DNA of 6,197 nucleotides from Gammaproteobacteria bacterium (GCA_030641945.1 DAOWLL010000115.1:1-6197), one strand, 5' to 3'; counted from the stretch's first letter, positions 1-6,140 are shown. The notes: generated by a model not told the origin, from the sequence alone. Made by a program: numbers and translations.

Positions 1-24
1 CTATTAACTGTCATTCCAATATGT

Positions 25-58
25 TGCCGGGAACAGCAAAGCCTTATCCCGGCCTACA
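25..58 (-). repeat. REP-like palindrome downstream of tesA
   Basis: Seven-base GC-rich arms GCCGGGA (26-32) and TCCCGGC (47-53) are perfectly complementary around a 14-base loop, which can form a small inner GC-AAA-GC pairing. The right half, GCCTTATCCCGGCCTACA (41-58), closely resembles the E. coli REP/PU half GCCTTATCCGGCCTACA as I remember it. It starts 16 bases past the tesA stop, so it would be a stem-loop in the 3' UTR of the tesA transcript, where REP elements are known to block 3' exonucleases or attenuate transcription. No U-tract follows the stem on the minus strand, so it is not a classical intrinsic terminator. The arms are seen directly; membership in a genome-wide family is inferred. 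Confidence 0.7.
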
Positions 59-65
59 GCATTTC

Positions 66-82
66 ATTATTCATTATTCATT
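66..82 (-). repeat. 7-base tandem repeat (GAATAAT) overlapping the tesA stop
   Basis: On the minus strand there are two perfect GAATAAT units (79-73 and 72-66), preceded by AAT (82-80) and followed by a partial GAAAT. The repeat covers the last two sense codons of tesA (AAT GAA) and its TAA stop, so the Asn-Glu C-terminus is written by the repeat itself. The same unit occurs just past the ybbP stop at 3940-3967. Because 7 is not a multiple of 3, successive units place TAA and TGA in different frames. Confidence 0.7.
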
Positions 83-721
83 GCCTTTCAGCATCGGCTC
101 TAGTCCCACCCATACATTCCTCATAATCTGCGGCTGTGCTTCGGCATTCGGGTGAATGCCGTCTGGCTGCATCAACTCCCGGTTCTCGGCAACCTGGTCG
201 AGCATGCGCGGTACCAGTGGTATGTCATAACGTTCGGCCAGGCCACGATATAGCGCAGCGAACTGTTCAATGTAGACAGGCCCGTAATTAGGCGGCAGGC
301 GTACGCCTGAAAGCAGCACCTGTACATCGTCTTTCTGGCAATGTTGAATGATGCTGGCGAGGCTGTTTTCTATCTCGGTAAATGCGAGTCCGCGCAATCC
401 GTCGTTGCCGCCCAGGGCAACAATCACGATTGCCGGTTTATGCTCCTGCAAGGCAGAATCGATGCGGGTTAATCCGGTACGCGTGGTATCACCGCTAACG
501 CTTGCGTTAATGACCTTATAATCATAGCCTTGTCTGGATATCTGCTGCTGCAGAAGAGCAACCCATCCTTCGTCGGTATTAATACCCCAGGCACCACTAA
601 GGCTGTCACCTAATACCAGGATAGAAGCCGGTGTTTTATTCTCGGCGAACGCAGTATGGTTAAGCAGCAGAATAATGCAGAATAATACTGGCCGGTAAAA
701 TTTGGAGTATTTCGTAATCAT
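74..721 (-). CDS. tesA: TesA-like secreted SGNH/GDSL esterase (thioesterase I / lysophospholipase type)
   Basis: This encodes a 215-residue periplasmic hydrolase of the SGNH/GDSL family. E. coli TesA in this family cleaves acyl-CoA thioesters, lysophospholipids and aryl esters. The N-terminus MITKYSKFYR, a hydrophobic stretch (11-20) and AFA at 24-26 form a clear signal peptide, probably cut before Glu27. All family blocks are present: GDSLS with nucleophile Ser40, the oxyanion Gly77 in SVSGDTT, GGND with Asn106, and DGIHPN with Asp187 and His190 completing the triad. Length is close to that of E. coli TesA. The ATG at 721 is chosen because the signal peptide begins there; the frame stays open upstream to 940, but those codons lie antisense to ybbA and would bury the signal. 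No good ribosome binding site is seen, only TTTGAC directly before the ATG. The start overlaps that of divergent ybbA. The exact substrate cannot be told from sequence. Confidence 0.93.
   Translation of the reverse strand: MITKYSKFYRPVLFCIILLLNHTAFAENKTPASILVLGDSLSGAWGINTDEGWVALLQQQISRQGYDYKVINASVSGDTTRTGLTRIDSALQEHKPAIVIVALGGNDGLRGLAFTEIENSLASIIQHCQKDDVQVLLSGVRLPPNYGPVYIEQFAALYRGLAERYDIPLVPRMLDQVAENRELMQPDGIHPNAEAQPQIMRNVWVGLEPMLKGNE
667..686. repeat. Perfect 10-base direct repeat inside the tesA signal-peptide codons, upstream of ybbA
   Basis: GCAGAATAAT occurs twice back to back (667-676 and 677-686). On the minus strand it lies in codons for the hydrophobic core of the TesA signal peptide. 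On the plus strand it lies 34-53 bases before the ybbA ATG, where its promoter would be expected. Each copy holds AATAAT, a 5-of-6 match to the -10 hexamer, but I see no good -35 at the right distance. The repeat may be chance, a slippage duplication, or a paired site one helical turn apart. Confidence 0.4.
704..707 (+). promoter_or_regulatory. Probable ribosome binding site of ybbA
   Basis: GGAG lies 12 bases before the ATG at 720. The spacing is longer than ideal, but it is the only purine-rich match nearby. It favours the ATG at 720 over the in-frame TTG at 702, because GGAG overlaps that TTG and cannot serve it. The site lies within codons 5-6 of tesA on the other strand. Confidence 0.45.
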
Positions 722-1415
722 GTCAAATACATATGTTGAAGCCCGTAACCTGGGGAAACAGGTAAGTACCCGTGAAGGCGTGCTGACCATACTGGATGAT
801 ATCAATTTCAGGGTTGGTGCGGGAACTTCTGTAGCGATTCTGGGCGCTTCAGGTTCGGGTAAAACCACGCTGCTGGGTCTGTTAGCCGGGCTGGATACGC
901 CAACACACGGCGAGGTTATTATTGACGGCCGCAATCTCAACGATTTTGATGAAGACGGGCGTGCACAGATCAGGGCCGAGCTGGTGGGTTTTGTGTTTCA
1001 GAATTTCCAGTTGTTATATGGATTGACCGCACTCGAGAATGTAATGCTGCCGCTGGAACTGGCACAAGCGCCTCATGCGCGTAAATCAGCTGAGGAACTG
1101 CTTGACCGCGTCGGGCTCGGCGAACGCATACAGCACTATCCGAACCAGCTGTCCGGCGGTGAACAGCAACGTTGTGCTATCGCACGCGCTTTTGCCACAC
1201 GGCCCCGTTGCCTGTTCGCAGACGAACCCACCGGCAATCTCGACAGTGAAACCGGTAAACGTATTATTGATTTACTGTTTGAACTTAATATCGAGCAGGG
1301 CACAACACTGATCATGGCTACCCACGATGTGCAGCTGTCGCAGTTGTGCAAGCAAATGATTCATCTCGACAGCGGCCGCCTGGTCGAACATGCTACTGGA
1401 AACAACCATGACTGA
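720..1415 (+). CDS. ybbA: ABC transporter ATP-binding protein, YbbA type (MacB/LolD class)
   Basis: This is a 231-residue cytoplasmic ATPase that would power the YbbP permease. All nucleotide-binding motifs are intact: Walker A GASGSGKT (42-49), Q-loop Gln94 in FQNFQLL, signature LSGGEQ (144-149), Walker B CLFADE (164-169) with catalytic Glu169, D-loop GNLD (172-175) and switch His202 in ATHD. The sequence style (DEPTGNLD, Q-loop followed by LTALENVMLPLEL) is that of the LolD/MacB/FtsE class, which works with FtsX-fold permeases and drives mechanical movements at the envelope rather than classical transport. Identification as YbbA rather than LolD rests on context: tesA is divergent and the next gene is a long 10-TM permease, not a LolC/E-size protein. 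The 3' end overlaps ybbP by 8 bases, which points to translational coupling. An alternative TTG start at 702 would add six residues. Confidence 0.93.
   Translation: MSNTYVEARNLGKQVSTREGVLTILDDINFRVGAGTSVAILGASGSGKTTLLGLLAGLDTPTHGEVIIDGRNLNDFDEDGRAQIRAELVGFVFQNFQLLYGLTALENVMLPLELAQAPHARKSAEELLDRVGLGERIQHYPNQLSGGEQQRCAIARAFATRPRCLFADEPTGNLDSETGKRIIDLLFELNIEQGTTLIMATHDVQLSQLCKQMIHLDSGRLVEHATGNNHD
1398..1402 (+). promoter_or_regulatory. Ribosome binding site deciding the ybbP start
   Basis: GGAAA ends five bases before the ATG at 1408 and lies inside the 3' end of ybbA. The earlier in-frame ATG at 1390 has no purine-rich sequence before it, so 1408 is the better start. The context ATGACTGA overlaps the ybbP start with the ybbA stop, typical of coupled translation. 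Confidence 0.55.
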
Positions 1416-3933
1416 CCGGACGCAACAGAAAGGCCTTTCATTCCACTGGTTCACATCATGGCGCATGCTGTGGCGCGACTGGCGTGGCGGCGAACTCACC
1501 ATCCTGGCCGTGGGCCTTGTGATTGCCGTAACCAGCATCACCGCAGTCGGCTTCTTTACCGATCGTATCGAACGCGGCCTGAAGCAGCAGTCTGCAGAGC
1601 TTATAGGTGCGGACCTCGTGATCACATCCGGGAGGAGTGATGTAGCCGACTATATAGAGGACGCACGTTCGCATCATTTTCAGGTTGCTACGACACAGCA
1701 GTTTCGCAGTATCGTACTCGGCAACGAGCGGCCGCAACTGGTCGAAGTCAAGGCAGTCACTGATGGTTATCCCTTGCGCGGCGCATTGCGAATAAGCGAG
1801 ACCGCTTTTGGTGTTGATGAGGCCACCACGGGCATTCCTGCTTCGGGTAATATCTGGGTCGAGGCGCGGCTGCTGCAGTTGCTGGATCTCGATGTCGGCG
1901 ATGAAGTCAGTCTCGGTACCACGACATTTAATATTCGCAAGGTACTGCGTTACGAACCTGACCGTGCGGGTGATATGTTCAGCGTCGCACCACGCGTATT
2001 GATGAACCGCTCTGATGTTGATGCCACCGGTCTGATCAGCACGGGAGCCCTGGTGAACTATCGCGTGCTGATCTCGGGCCCGCGCAGCAGTATCGACAGC
2101 TATCAAACAGCAATCAGGCACAGCCTGAGACCGGGCGAACAGATTTTGACGGTCGAAGAAGGCCGCCCAGAACTCAATACGGCGCTGGAACGGGCACAAC
2201 AGTTTCTTGGTCTCGCGGCACTGATCAGTGTTTTGCTGGCTGGTGTTGCAGTTGCAACGGTAGCTTATCGCTTCACCTACCGACACCTCGATACCAGCGC
2301 CATGTTGCGTTGCCTTGGTGCATCCCAGCAAACCATCATTCAACTATTCACGCTGGAGATGCTATGGCTGTCTCTGTTGGCCAGCAGCGTCGGCTGTATA
2401 CTCGGATTACTCACACAGTTTGTTATCACCGAATTACTCGACCAGCTGGTGCTGGCACAATTACCACCGCCGTCTTTCAAAGCCCTGTTTCTTGGCTACG
2501 CAACCGGAATCGTGATGCTGACAGGTTTCGCTATTCCACCTTTACTGTCTCTCAGGCGAGTGCCGCCGCTGCGCGTGTTGCGCAAAGACGTATCAGCGAA
2601 CCCGGTCGGGGGCTGGGTTGTTTACCTTGCTGTTGTGATTTGCATGGCTGTGCTGTTGTACTGGCAAATCGGCAATCTTGAACTCGTTACCACCGTGCTT
2701 GGCGGAATCATCGCAACACTGCTTGTACTGGCGCTCGCAGCCTATGTGCTGATCCTGGTACTGAATGGTTTGCGCGGCCAGGTCGGTGTTGCCTGGCGTT
2801 TCGGCCTGGCAAACATATCCAGGAGACCGGCAAGCAGTGTCATCCAGATCGTCGCTTTCGGTCTCGGTATTATGGTGATGCTGTTACTTTCAACGGTACG
2901 TTCTGACCTGTTGAATGATTGGCAACGCAGCCTGCCTGATGATGCGCCCAACCATTTTGTGATTAATGTGCAGCCTGACCAGGTTGAAGGCATCAGTGAT
3001 TATTTTAATCAGCGCGGCGTTTCCAATACAAAATTGTATCCCATGGTGCGTGCGCGCCTGATGGAAATTAATGGTAAACCGGCACGCACCTCGGATTATG
3101 CCAGTGAACGTGCGAAACACATGATCACCCGAGAATTTAATCTCTCATGGGCAGAGCAGATGCAGGTCGACAATACCCTGGTAGAAGGCTCATGGTGGAG
3201 CAGGGATGATTTCGGTACACCGTTGTTATCACTGGAGTCGAGTCTGGCAAAAACGCTGCATCTTCAAATGAACGACGTTCTCGGTTTCGATATCAATGGC
3301 ACTGTCATCGACTTCACTATAACCAGTCTGCGCAGTGTTGACTGGGACACGTTCAATATCAATTTCTTTACCGTGGTTCCACCGGGTGTGCTGGAAGACA
3401 AGCCGGCAAACTGGGTGACCAGTGTTTACCTCGATGCCGAACAGCGCCAGCAACTTGGCGAGCTGGTGCGTTTGTTTCCCAATATAACCTTGATTGATGT
3501 TGATATCATCATGCAGCGTGTGCGCGGTATCATGGACCGGGTAACGCTTGCAGTCGAGTTTATATTTCTTTTCACAATACTGGCAGGACTGGCTGTCTTG
3601 TATGCCGCTATACAGGCCAACCAGGACGAACGCCGCTTTGAAAATGCCGTGTTGCGCACGCTGGGCGCCAGGAAAAAAACACTAGTGCTTGGCTTGATTG
3701 CAGAATTCGCCACACTCGGCGCCTTATCCGGTCTACTTGCCGGCCTTTCTGCAACCACGCTGGCCTGGCTGTTAGCCGAAATCATATTCAAGTTTGAATA
3801 CCATTTCGATATCACTGTGGCATTGACGGGCGTCTTAAGTGGAACACTTATCGTTGTCATCGCTGGAATGTTGGGTACACACAGCGTGTTAACACATCCA
3901 CCTGTTGAAACACTGCGAGAAAGAACTGCTTAA
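1408..3933 (+). CDS. ybbP: ABC transporter permease, YbbP type (duplicated FtsX/MacB-like domains, 10 TM)
   Basis: This 841-residue inner-membrane protein is the permease partner of YbbA. A Trp/Arg-rich amphipathic N-terminus (about 13-28) precedes TM1 (about 30-50). A large periplasmic domain (about 51-265) is followed by TM2-4 (266-288, 318-342, 360-382). TM5-6 (403-423, 429-453) and TM7 (about 478-500) come next, then a second periplasmic domain (about 501-711) and TM8-10 (713-737, 765-790, 803-826). This is two FtsX-type modules joined by two extra helices, as in E. coli YbbP, which is slightly shorter. The repeated motif LRCLGAS / LRTLGAR after TM2 and TM8 is the cytoplasmic coupling segment typical of FtsX permeases. 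Such proteins transmit ATPase movement to periplasmic domains. From memory, E. coli YbbA, YbbP and TesA have been described as one membrane complex; that would suit lipid or hydrophobic compound extraction and hydrolysis, but the substrate here is inference. The frame is intact. No terminator is seen after the stop, only repeats. Confidence 0.92.
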   Translation: MTDRTQQKGLSFHWFTSWRMLWRDWRGGELTILAVGLVIAVTSITAVGFFTDRIERGLKQQSAELIGADLVITSGRSDVADYIEDARSHHFQVATTQQFRSIVLGNERPQLVEVKAVTDGYPLRGALRISETAFGVDEATTGIPASGNIWVEARLLQLLDLDVGDEVSLGTTTFNIRKVLRYEPDRAGDMFSVAPRVLMNRSDVDATGLISTGALVNYRVLISGPRSSIDSYQTAIRHSLRPGEQILTVEEGRPELNTALERAQQFLGLAALISVLLAGVAVATVAYRFTYRHLDTSAMLRCLGASQQTIIQLFTLEMLWLSLLASSVGCILGLLTQFVITELLDQLVLAQLPPPSFKALFLGYATGIVMLTGFAIPPLLSLRRVPPLRVLRKDVSANPVGGWVVYLAVVICMAVLLYWQIGNLELVTTVLGGIIATLLVLALAAYVLILVLNGLRGQVGVAWRFGLANISRRPASSVIQIVAFGLGIMVMLLLSTVRSDLLNDWQRSLPDDAPNHFVINVQPDQVEGISDYFNQRGVSNTKLYPMVRARLMEINGKPARTSDYASERAKHMITREFNLSWAEQMQVDNTLVEGSWWSRDDFGTPLLSLESSLAKTLHLQMNDVLGFDINGTVIDFTITSLRSVDWDTFNINFFTVVPPGVLEDKPANWVTSVYLDAEQRQQLGELVRLFPNITLIDVDIIMQRVRGIMDRVTLAVEFIFLFTILAGLAVLYAAIQANQDERRFENAVLRTLGARKKTLVLGLIAEFATLGALSGLLAGLSATTLAWLLAEIIFKFEYHFDITVALTGVLSGTLIVVIAGMLGTHSVLTHPPVETLRERTA

Positions 3934-3939
3934 GTTAAT

Positions 3940-3967
3940 GAATAATTAATAATGAATAGTGAATAAT
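3940..3967 (+). repeat. 7-base tandem repeat (GAATAAT) after ybbP
   Basis: Four contiguous 7-mers, GAATAAT, TAATAAT, GAATAGT and GAATAAT, begin six bases past the ybbP stop. The same unit overlaps the tesA stop at 66-82 on the other strand, so the tesA-ybbA-ybbP block is flanked by inverted copies, each in the sense orientation of the gene it ends. Stops (TAA, TGA, TAG) fall in several frames across the array. Confidence 0.7.
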
Positions 3968-3975
3968 GGAAGTAT

Positions 3976-3987
3976 GGGGACAGTATA
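3976..3987. repeat. GGGGACAGTATA motif, possible end of a dispersed repeat
   Basis: I recall a similar GGGGACAGTATAC motif from dispersed repeats and from sequence beside REP-associated Y1 transposase genes in proteobacteria. Here the twelve-base core is followed by GTAAGTCTGTG. There is no transposase in the window, so at most this is a solitary remnant. The match is from memory and unchecked. Confidence 0.3.
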
Positions 3988-4038
3988 GTAAGTCTGTGTA
4001 TCAATCCCTTGGTAAACCCTGGTCTGCAGCAGCATCTG

Positions 4039-4054
4039 TTCTAATAGCTTAGAA
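4039..4054. repeat. Small inverted repeat between ybbP and the PPIase gene
   Basis: TTCTAA (4039-4044) and TTAGAA (4049-4054) are perfectly complementary around TAGC. The stem is AT-rich and has no T-run after it, so it is a poor terminator. Its place 65 bases before the PPIase start would suit an operator, but no clear -35/-10 pair was found beside it. Confidence 0.35.
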
Positions 4055-4118
4055 GTAGTAATTGAACGTGTCAGACCTCTTTAAGCCTGGCGCGTTTGTG
4101 TTTATGAGTAGATAAAAA

Positions 4119-4997
4119 ATGAAAATTTTGCGTGAACCGCTGGTGCATTTTATGTTCATCGGCGCAGTAATTTACCTGTTATACGCCGTGTTCGCCGAAC
4201 CGGCAGCGGAAGAAACCGACAAGACCATCGTCGTCAGCGCAGGCGAAATCGAGTGGATGCAAACCGCCTGGCAGAAACGCTGGAACCGGCCGCCGACCGA
4301 TGCAGAGTTCGACGGCCTGATTCAGCAGTACATCAAGGAGACCGTGCTGTATCGTGAAGCGCTGACCATGGGGTTGAACAAGCATGACATCGTCATCCGT
4401 CGCCGCCTGGCTCAGAAACTGGAGTTCCTCGCCAGGGACCTGGTGTCATTGACGCCACCCACCGAGGAGGAACTGCAGACTTATTTTACCGAACACCAGG
4501 ATCGCTACCAGGACCCGGTACGCTTCACCTTTACCCAGGTGTTTATCGACCCGGACAAGCGCGGCGACGCAACGCTGGATGACGCCGAAAAGATCAAGGC
4601 GACATTGATGGCGCAAGGTAATGTTATTGATGATGCCGGTGCGCTGGGCGATGACTTTATGTTGCAGAACTATTACCCGGAAAATGATCAGGCCGATATT
4701 CAGAAGCTGTTCGGCAGCGGTTTTGCTGAATCGCTGGCGGAGTTATCAATCGGGCATTGGCACGGGCCGGTACTGTCCGGCTACGGTGTGCATCTTGTAT
4801 ACGTGCACAGCATTATCGAACCACCGGCGGCAGTCTTTGCCGAGGTGCGCGAGCGTGTGGTGCAGGACTGGAAGACTGAAAAGGGGGAGGCGCTCAATAA
4901 GCAGTTCTACGACAGTCTGCGGGAGCAGTACACCATCGTCATTGAAGAGCCAACGGACGATGACAAGATTGCAACCATGCAGGAGAAAACGCCTTGA
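4119..4997 (+). CDS. Membrane-anchored parvulin-type peptidyl-prolyl cis-trans isomerase homologue
   Basis: This 292-residue protein has a short cytoplasmic start, one TM or uncleaved signal anchor (about 8-25) and a periplasmic body. Residues about 27-130 form a charged, probably helical region like the chaperone arms of SurA/PpiD-type proteins. Residues about 134-232 match a PpiC/parvulin rotamase domain, with FTFTQVF at 136-142 as the first strand, a KLFGSGFAESLAELSIGHWHGPV segment and the closing GYGVHLV with His225. The first parvulin active-site His (in SHIL of classical PpiC) is replaced by Gln140, so isomerase activity may be weak and chaperone action more important. The C-terminus is an acidic tail. 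No signal-peptidase site is evident, so it is probably tethered to the inner membrane. The RBS is weak (GAG at 4106-4108). The stop overlaps the start of the HupE/UreJ gene, suggesting the two proteins act together, perhaps in folding or inserting that protein's exported domain. The specific client is inference. Confidence 0.85.
   Translation: MKILREPLVHFMFIGAVIYLLYAVFAEPAAEETDKTIVVSAGEIEWMQTAWQKRWNRPPTDAEFDGLIQQYIKETVLYREALTMGLNKHDIVIRRRLAQKLEFLARDLVSLTPPTEEELQTYFTEHQDRYQDPVRFTFTQVFIDPDKRGDATLDDAEKIKATLMAQGNVIDDAGALGDDFMLQNYYPENDQADIQKLFGSGFAESLAELSIGHWHGPVLSGYGVHLVYVHSIIEPPAAVFAEVRERVVQDWKTEKGEALNKQFYDSLREQYTIVIEEPTDDDKIATMQEKTP
4981..4985 (+). promoter_or_regulatory. Ribosome binding site of the HupE/UreJ gene
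   Basis: AGGAG inside the last codons of the PPIase gene lies 11 bases before the ATG at 4997 and 8 bases before an in-frame TTG at 4994. The ATG is preferred because of codon strength and the TGATG stop/start overlap, although the spacing slightly favours TTG. The choice alters the protein by one residue only. Confidence 0.6.
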
Positions 4998-6022
4998 TGC
5001 GGTTTCTCAAACCCCTGTGCCTGGCCTTCGTTTCCATCGTGCTGGCCGGTCTATCGGTGATGCCAGTAAATGCCGATGAGATTCGTCCCGCGCTGCTGGA
5101 TATCAAAGAACAAAATACCGGCTTGTTTGCCGTCACCTGGAAGGTGCCCACGCGTGGCAATCGGGTGCTGGCCATAACAGCACAACTGCCGGCCAGCCTG
5201 GAGTTATTGGGTTCACCAACCGTGCAAGTCCTTCCAGGTGCCCGCATCGAACAAGCTACGTACAAGAATAACGGCGAGTCGTTGACCGGCCAGAGCATTG
5301 TCATCGATGGCCTGACTGCCGTGCAAACCGATGTGCTGCTGCTTATCCAGCTGCAAGATGGTACCTCGCATTCGGCTATCCTGCGGCCGGCTTCACCCGA
5401 GTTCACCATCCCGCTGCAGGCATCAAAGCTTGAAGTTGCCGGCGACTATTGGCGCCTGGGCACGATTCATATCCTTGAAGGTATTGACCATCTGCTGTTC
5501 GTGCTGGCGCTGCTGCTGATCGTGTCCGGCTTCGGTCCGCTGCTGAAAGCGGTGACGGCATTCACCGTCGCGCACAGTATTACGCTGGCACTGGCAACAC
5601 TGGGCGTTGTGCATGTGCCATCAGCACCCACCGAAGCCATCATTGCCCTGAGCATCCTGTTCCTCGCTTCTGAAATCATCCATAAGCATAACGGTCAGAT
5701 CAGTCTGACGGAACGTTATCCCTGGGTAATTGCCTTTGTTTTCGGCCTGTTCCACGGCCTCGGTTTTGCCGGTGCGCTGTCTGAAATCGGCGTACCGCAA
5801 CATGAGGTGCCGTTGGCGTTGTTCATGTTCAACGTCGGCGTGGAAACCGGGCAGTTGTTGTTCATTGCGGTTGTCCTCAGTCTGCTGGCGTTGCTGCGGC
5901 GCTTACCTGTCACGCTACCGCAAGGCGCCTGGCGTGTGCTGCCATACGGTATTGGCAGTGTTGCAGCGTTCTGGACGATCGATCGGGTGTTGTCGTTTTT
6001 GCCATTCTCAGTTTGGGGTTAG
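4997..6022 (+). CDS. HupE/UreJ family membrane protein with exported N-terminal domain
   Basis: This 341-residue protein begins with a signal peptide (1-26, VNA before Asp27). Residues about 27-145 are a soluble, apparently beta-rich domain on the periplasmic side. After it come six predicted TM helices (about 163-180, 186-206, 211-229, 243-261, 272-300, 313-333). The conserved polar residues of the family are visible: HILEGIDH (158-165, the HX5DH motif with His158, Asp164, His165), FTVAHSITL with His193, Glu226/His229/His231 at the end of TM3, FGLFHGLGFA with His253, and FNVGVETGQ with Glu283. Classical HupE and UreJ are smaller proteins linked to nickel uptake for hydrogenase or urease; no hydrogenase or urease gene is present here, and this long form with an N-terminal domain is a separate subfamily of unknown substrate. 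Metal transport is thus only a suggestion. The gene follows the PPIase gene with a one-base TGATG overlap. No clear terminator follows. Confidence 0.88.
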   Translation: MRFLKPLCLAFVSIVLAGLSVMPVNADEIRPALLDIKEQNTGLFAVTWKVPTRGNRVLAITAQLPASLELLGSPTVQVLPGARIEQATYKNNGESLTGQSIVIDGLTAVQTDVLLLIQLQDGTSHSAILRPASPEFTIPLQASKLEVAGDYWRLGTIHILEGIDHLLFVLALLLIVSGFGPLLKAVTAFTVAHSITLALATLGVVHVPSAPTEAIIALSILFLASEIIHKHNGQISLTERYPWVIAFVFGLFHGLGFAGALSEIGVPQHEVPLALFMFNVGVETGQLLFIAVVLSLLALLRRLPVTLPQGAWRVLPYGIGSVAAFWTIDRVLSFLPFSVWG

Positions 6023-6025
6023 TGA

Positions 6026-6038
6026 TTAAGGGCCTTAA
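6026..6038. repeat. Short palindrome after the HupE/UreJ stop
   Basis: TTAAGG-G-CCTTAA is a perfect 6-bp inverted repeat about a single central base, three bases past the stop. With no room for a loop and no T-run after it, it is a poor hairpin terminator. It may be a protein site or chance. Confidence 0.3.
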
Positions 6039-6072
6039 CTACATCAAGTGGGTAAAGATTCAAATGATTGCC

Positions 6073-6132
6073 ACAGAGTCACAGAGAACACAGAGAACAC
6101 AGAGAACACAGAGAACACAGAGAACACAGAGG
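6073..6132. repeat. 9-base tandem repeat array (ACAGAGAAC)
   Basis: Five perfect consecutive ACAGAGAAC units (6081-6125) are preceded by the imperfect ACAGAGTC (6073-6080) and followed by a partial ACAGAGG (6126-6132). Perfect identity points to recent slippage expansion. I recall similar CACAGAG-rich intergenic repeats in many environmental bacterial genomes; their role is unknown. No ORF uses the array. Confidence 0.9.
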
Positions 6133-6140
6133 TTTTAGCC

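Noticed and set aside
26..53. Intrinsic terminator of tesA
   Set aside because: The stem is good but no U-tract follows it on the minus strand, so it is described as a REP-like element instead.
702..719. TTG start at 702 for ybbA
   Set aside because: No ribosome binding site precedes it and GGAG overlaps it; the ATG at 720 gives a normal N-terminus for the family.
722..940. Upstream extension of the tesA frame by 73 codons to an ATG at 940
   Set aside because: The extension is antisense to well-conserved ybbA motifs including Walker A, and it would bury the clear signal peptide that starts at the ATG at 721.
1390..1407. ATG at 1390 as the ybbP start
   Set aside because: There is no purine-rich sequence before it, while GGAAA is well spaced for the ATG at 1408.
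720..1415. Assignment of the ATPase as LolD
   Set aside because: The partner permease is 841 residues with about ten TM helices and the divergent gene is tesA, both fitting YbbA/YbbP and not LolCDE.
1456..2343. Long minus-strand open frame of 295 codons inside ybbP
   Set aside because: It is antisense to an intact permease gene, its product is rich in Cys, Arg and Gln with no recognisable domain, and it is best explained as a codon-bias shadow.
4062..4090. Possible promoter with TTGAAC (4062-4067) before the PPIase gene
   Set aside because: At 17 bases spacing the -10 position reads GCCTGG, and the only AT-rich hexamer (TTTAAG) is too close at about 12 bases.
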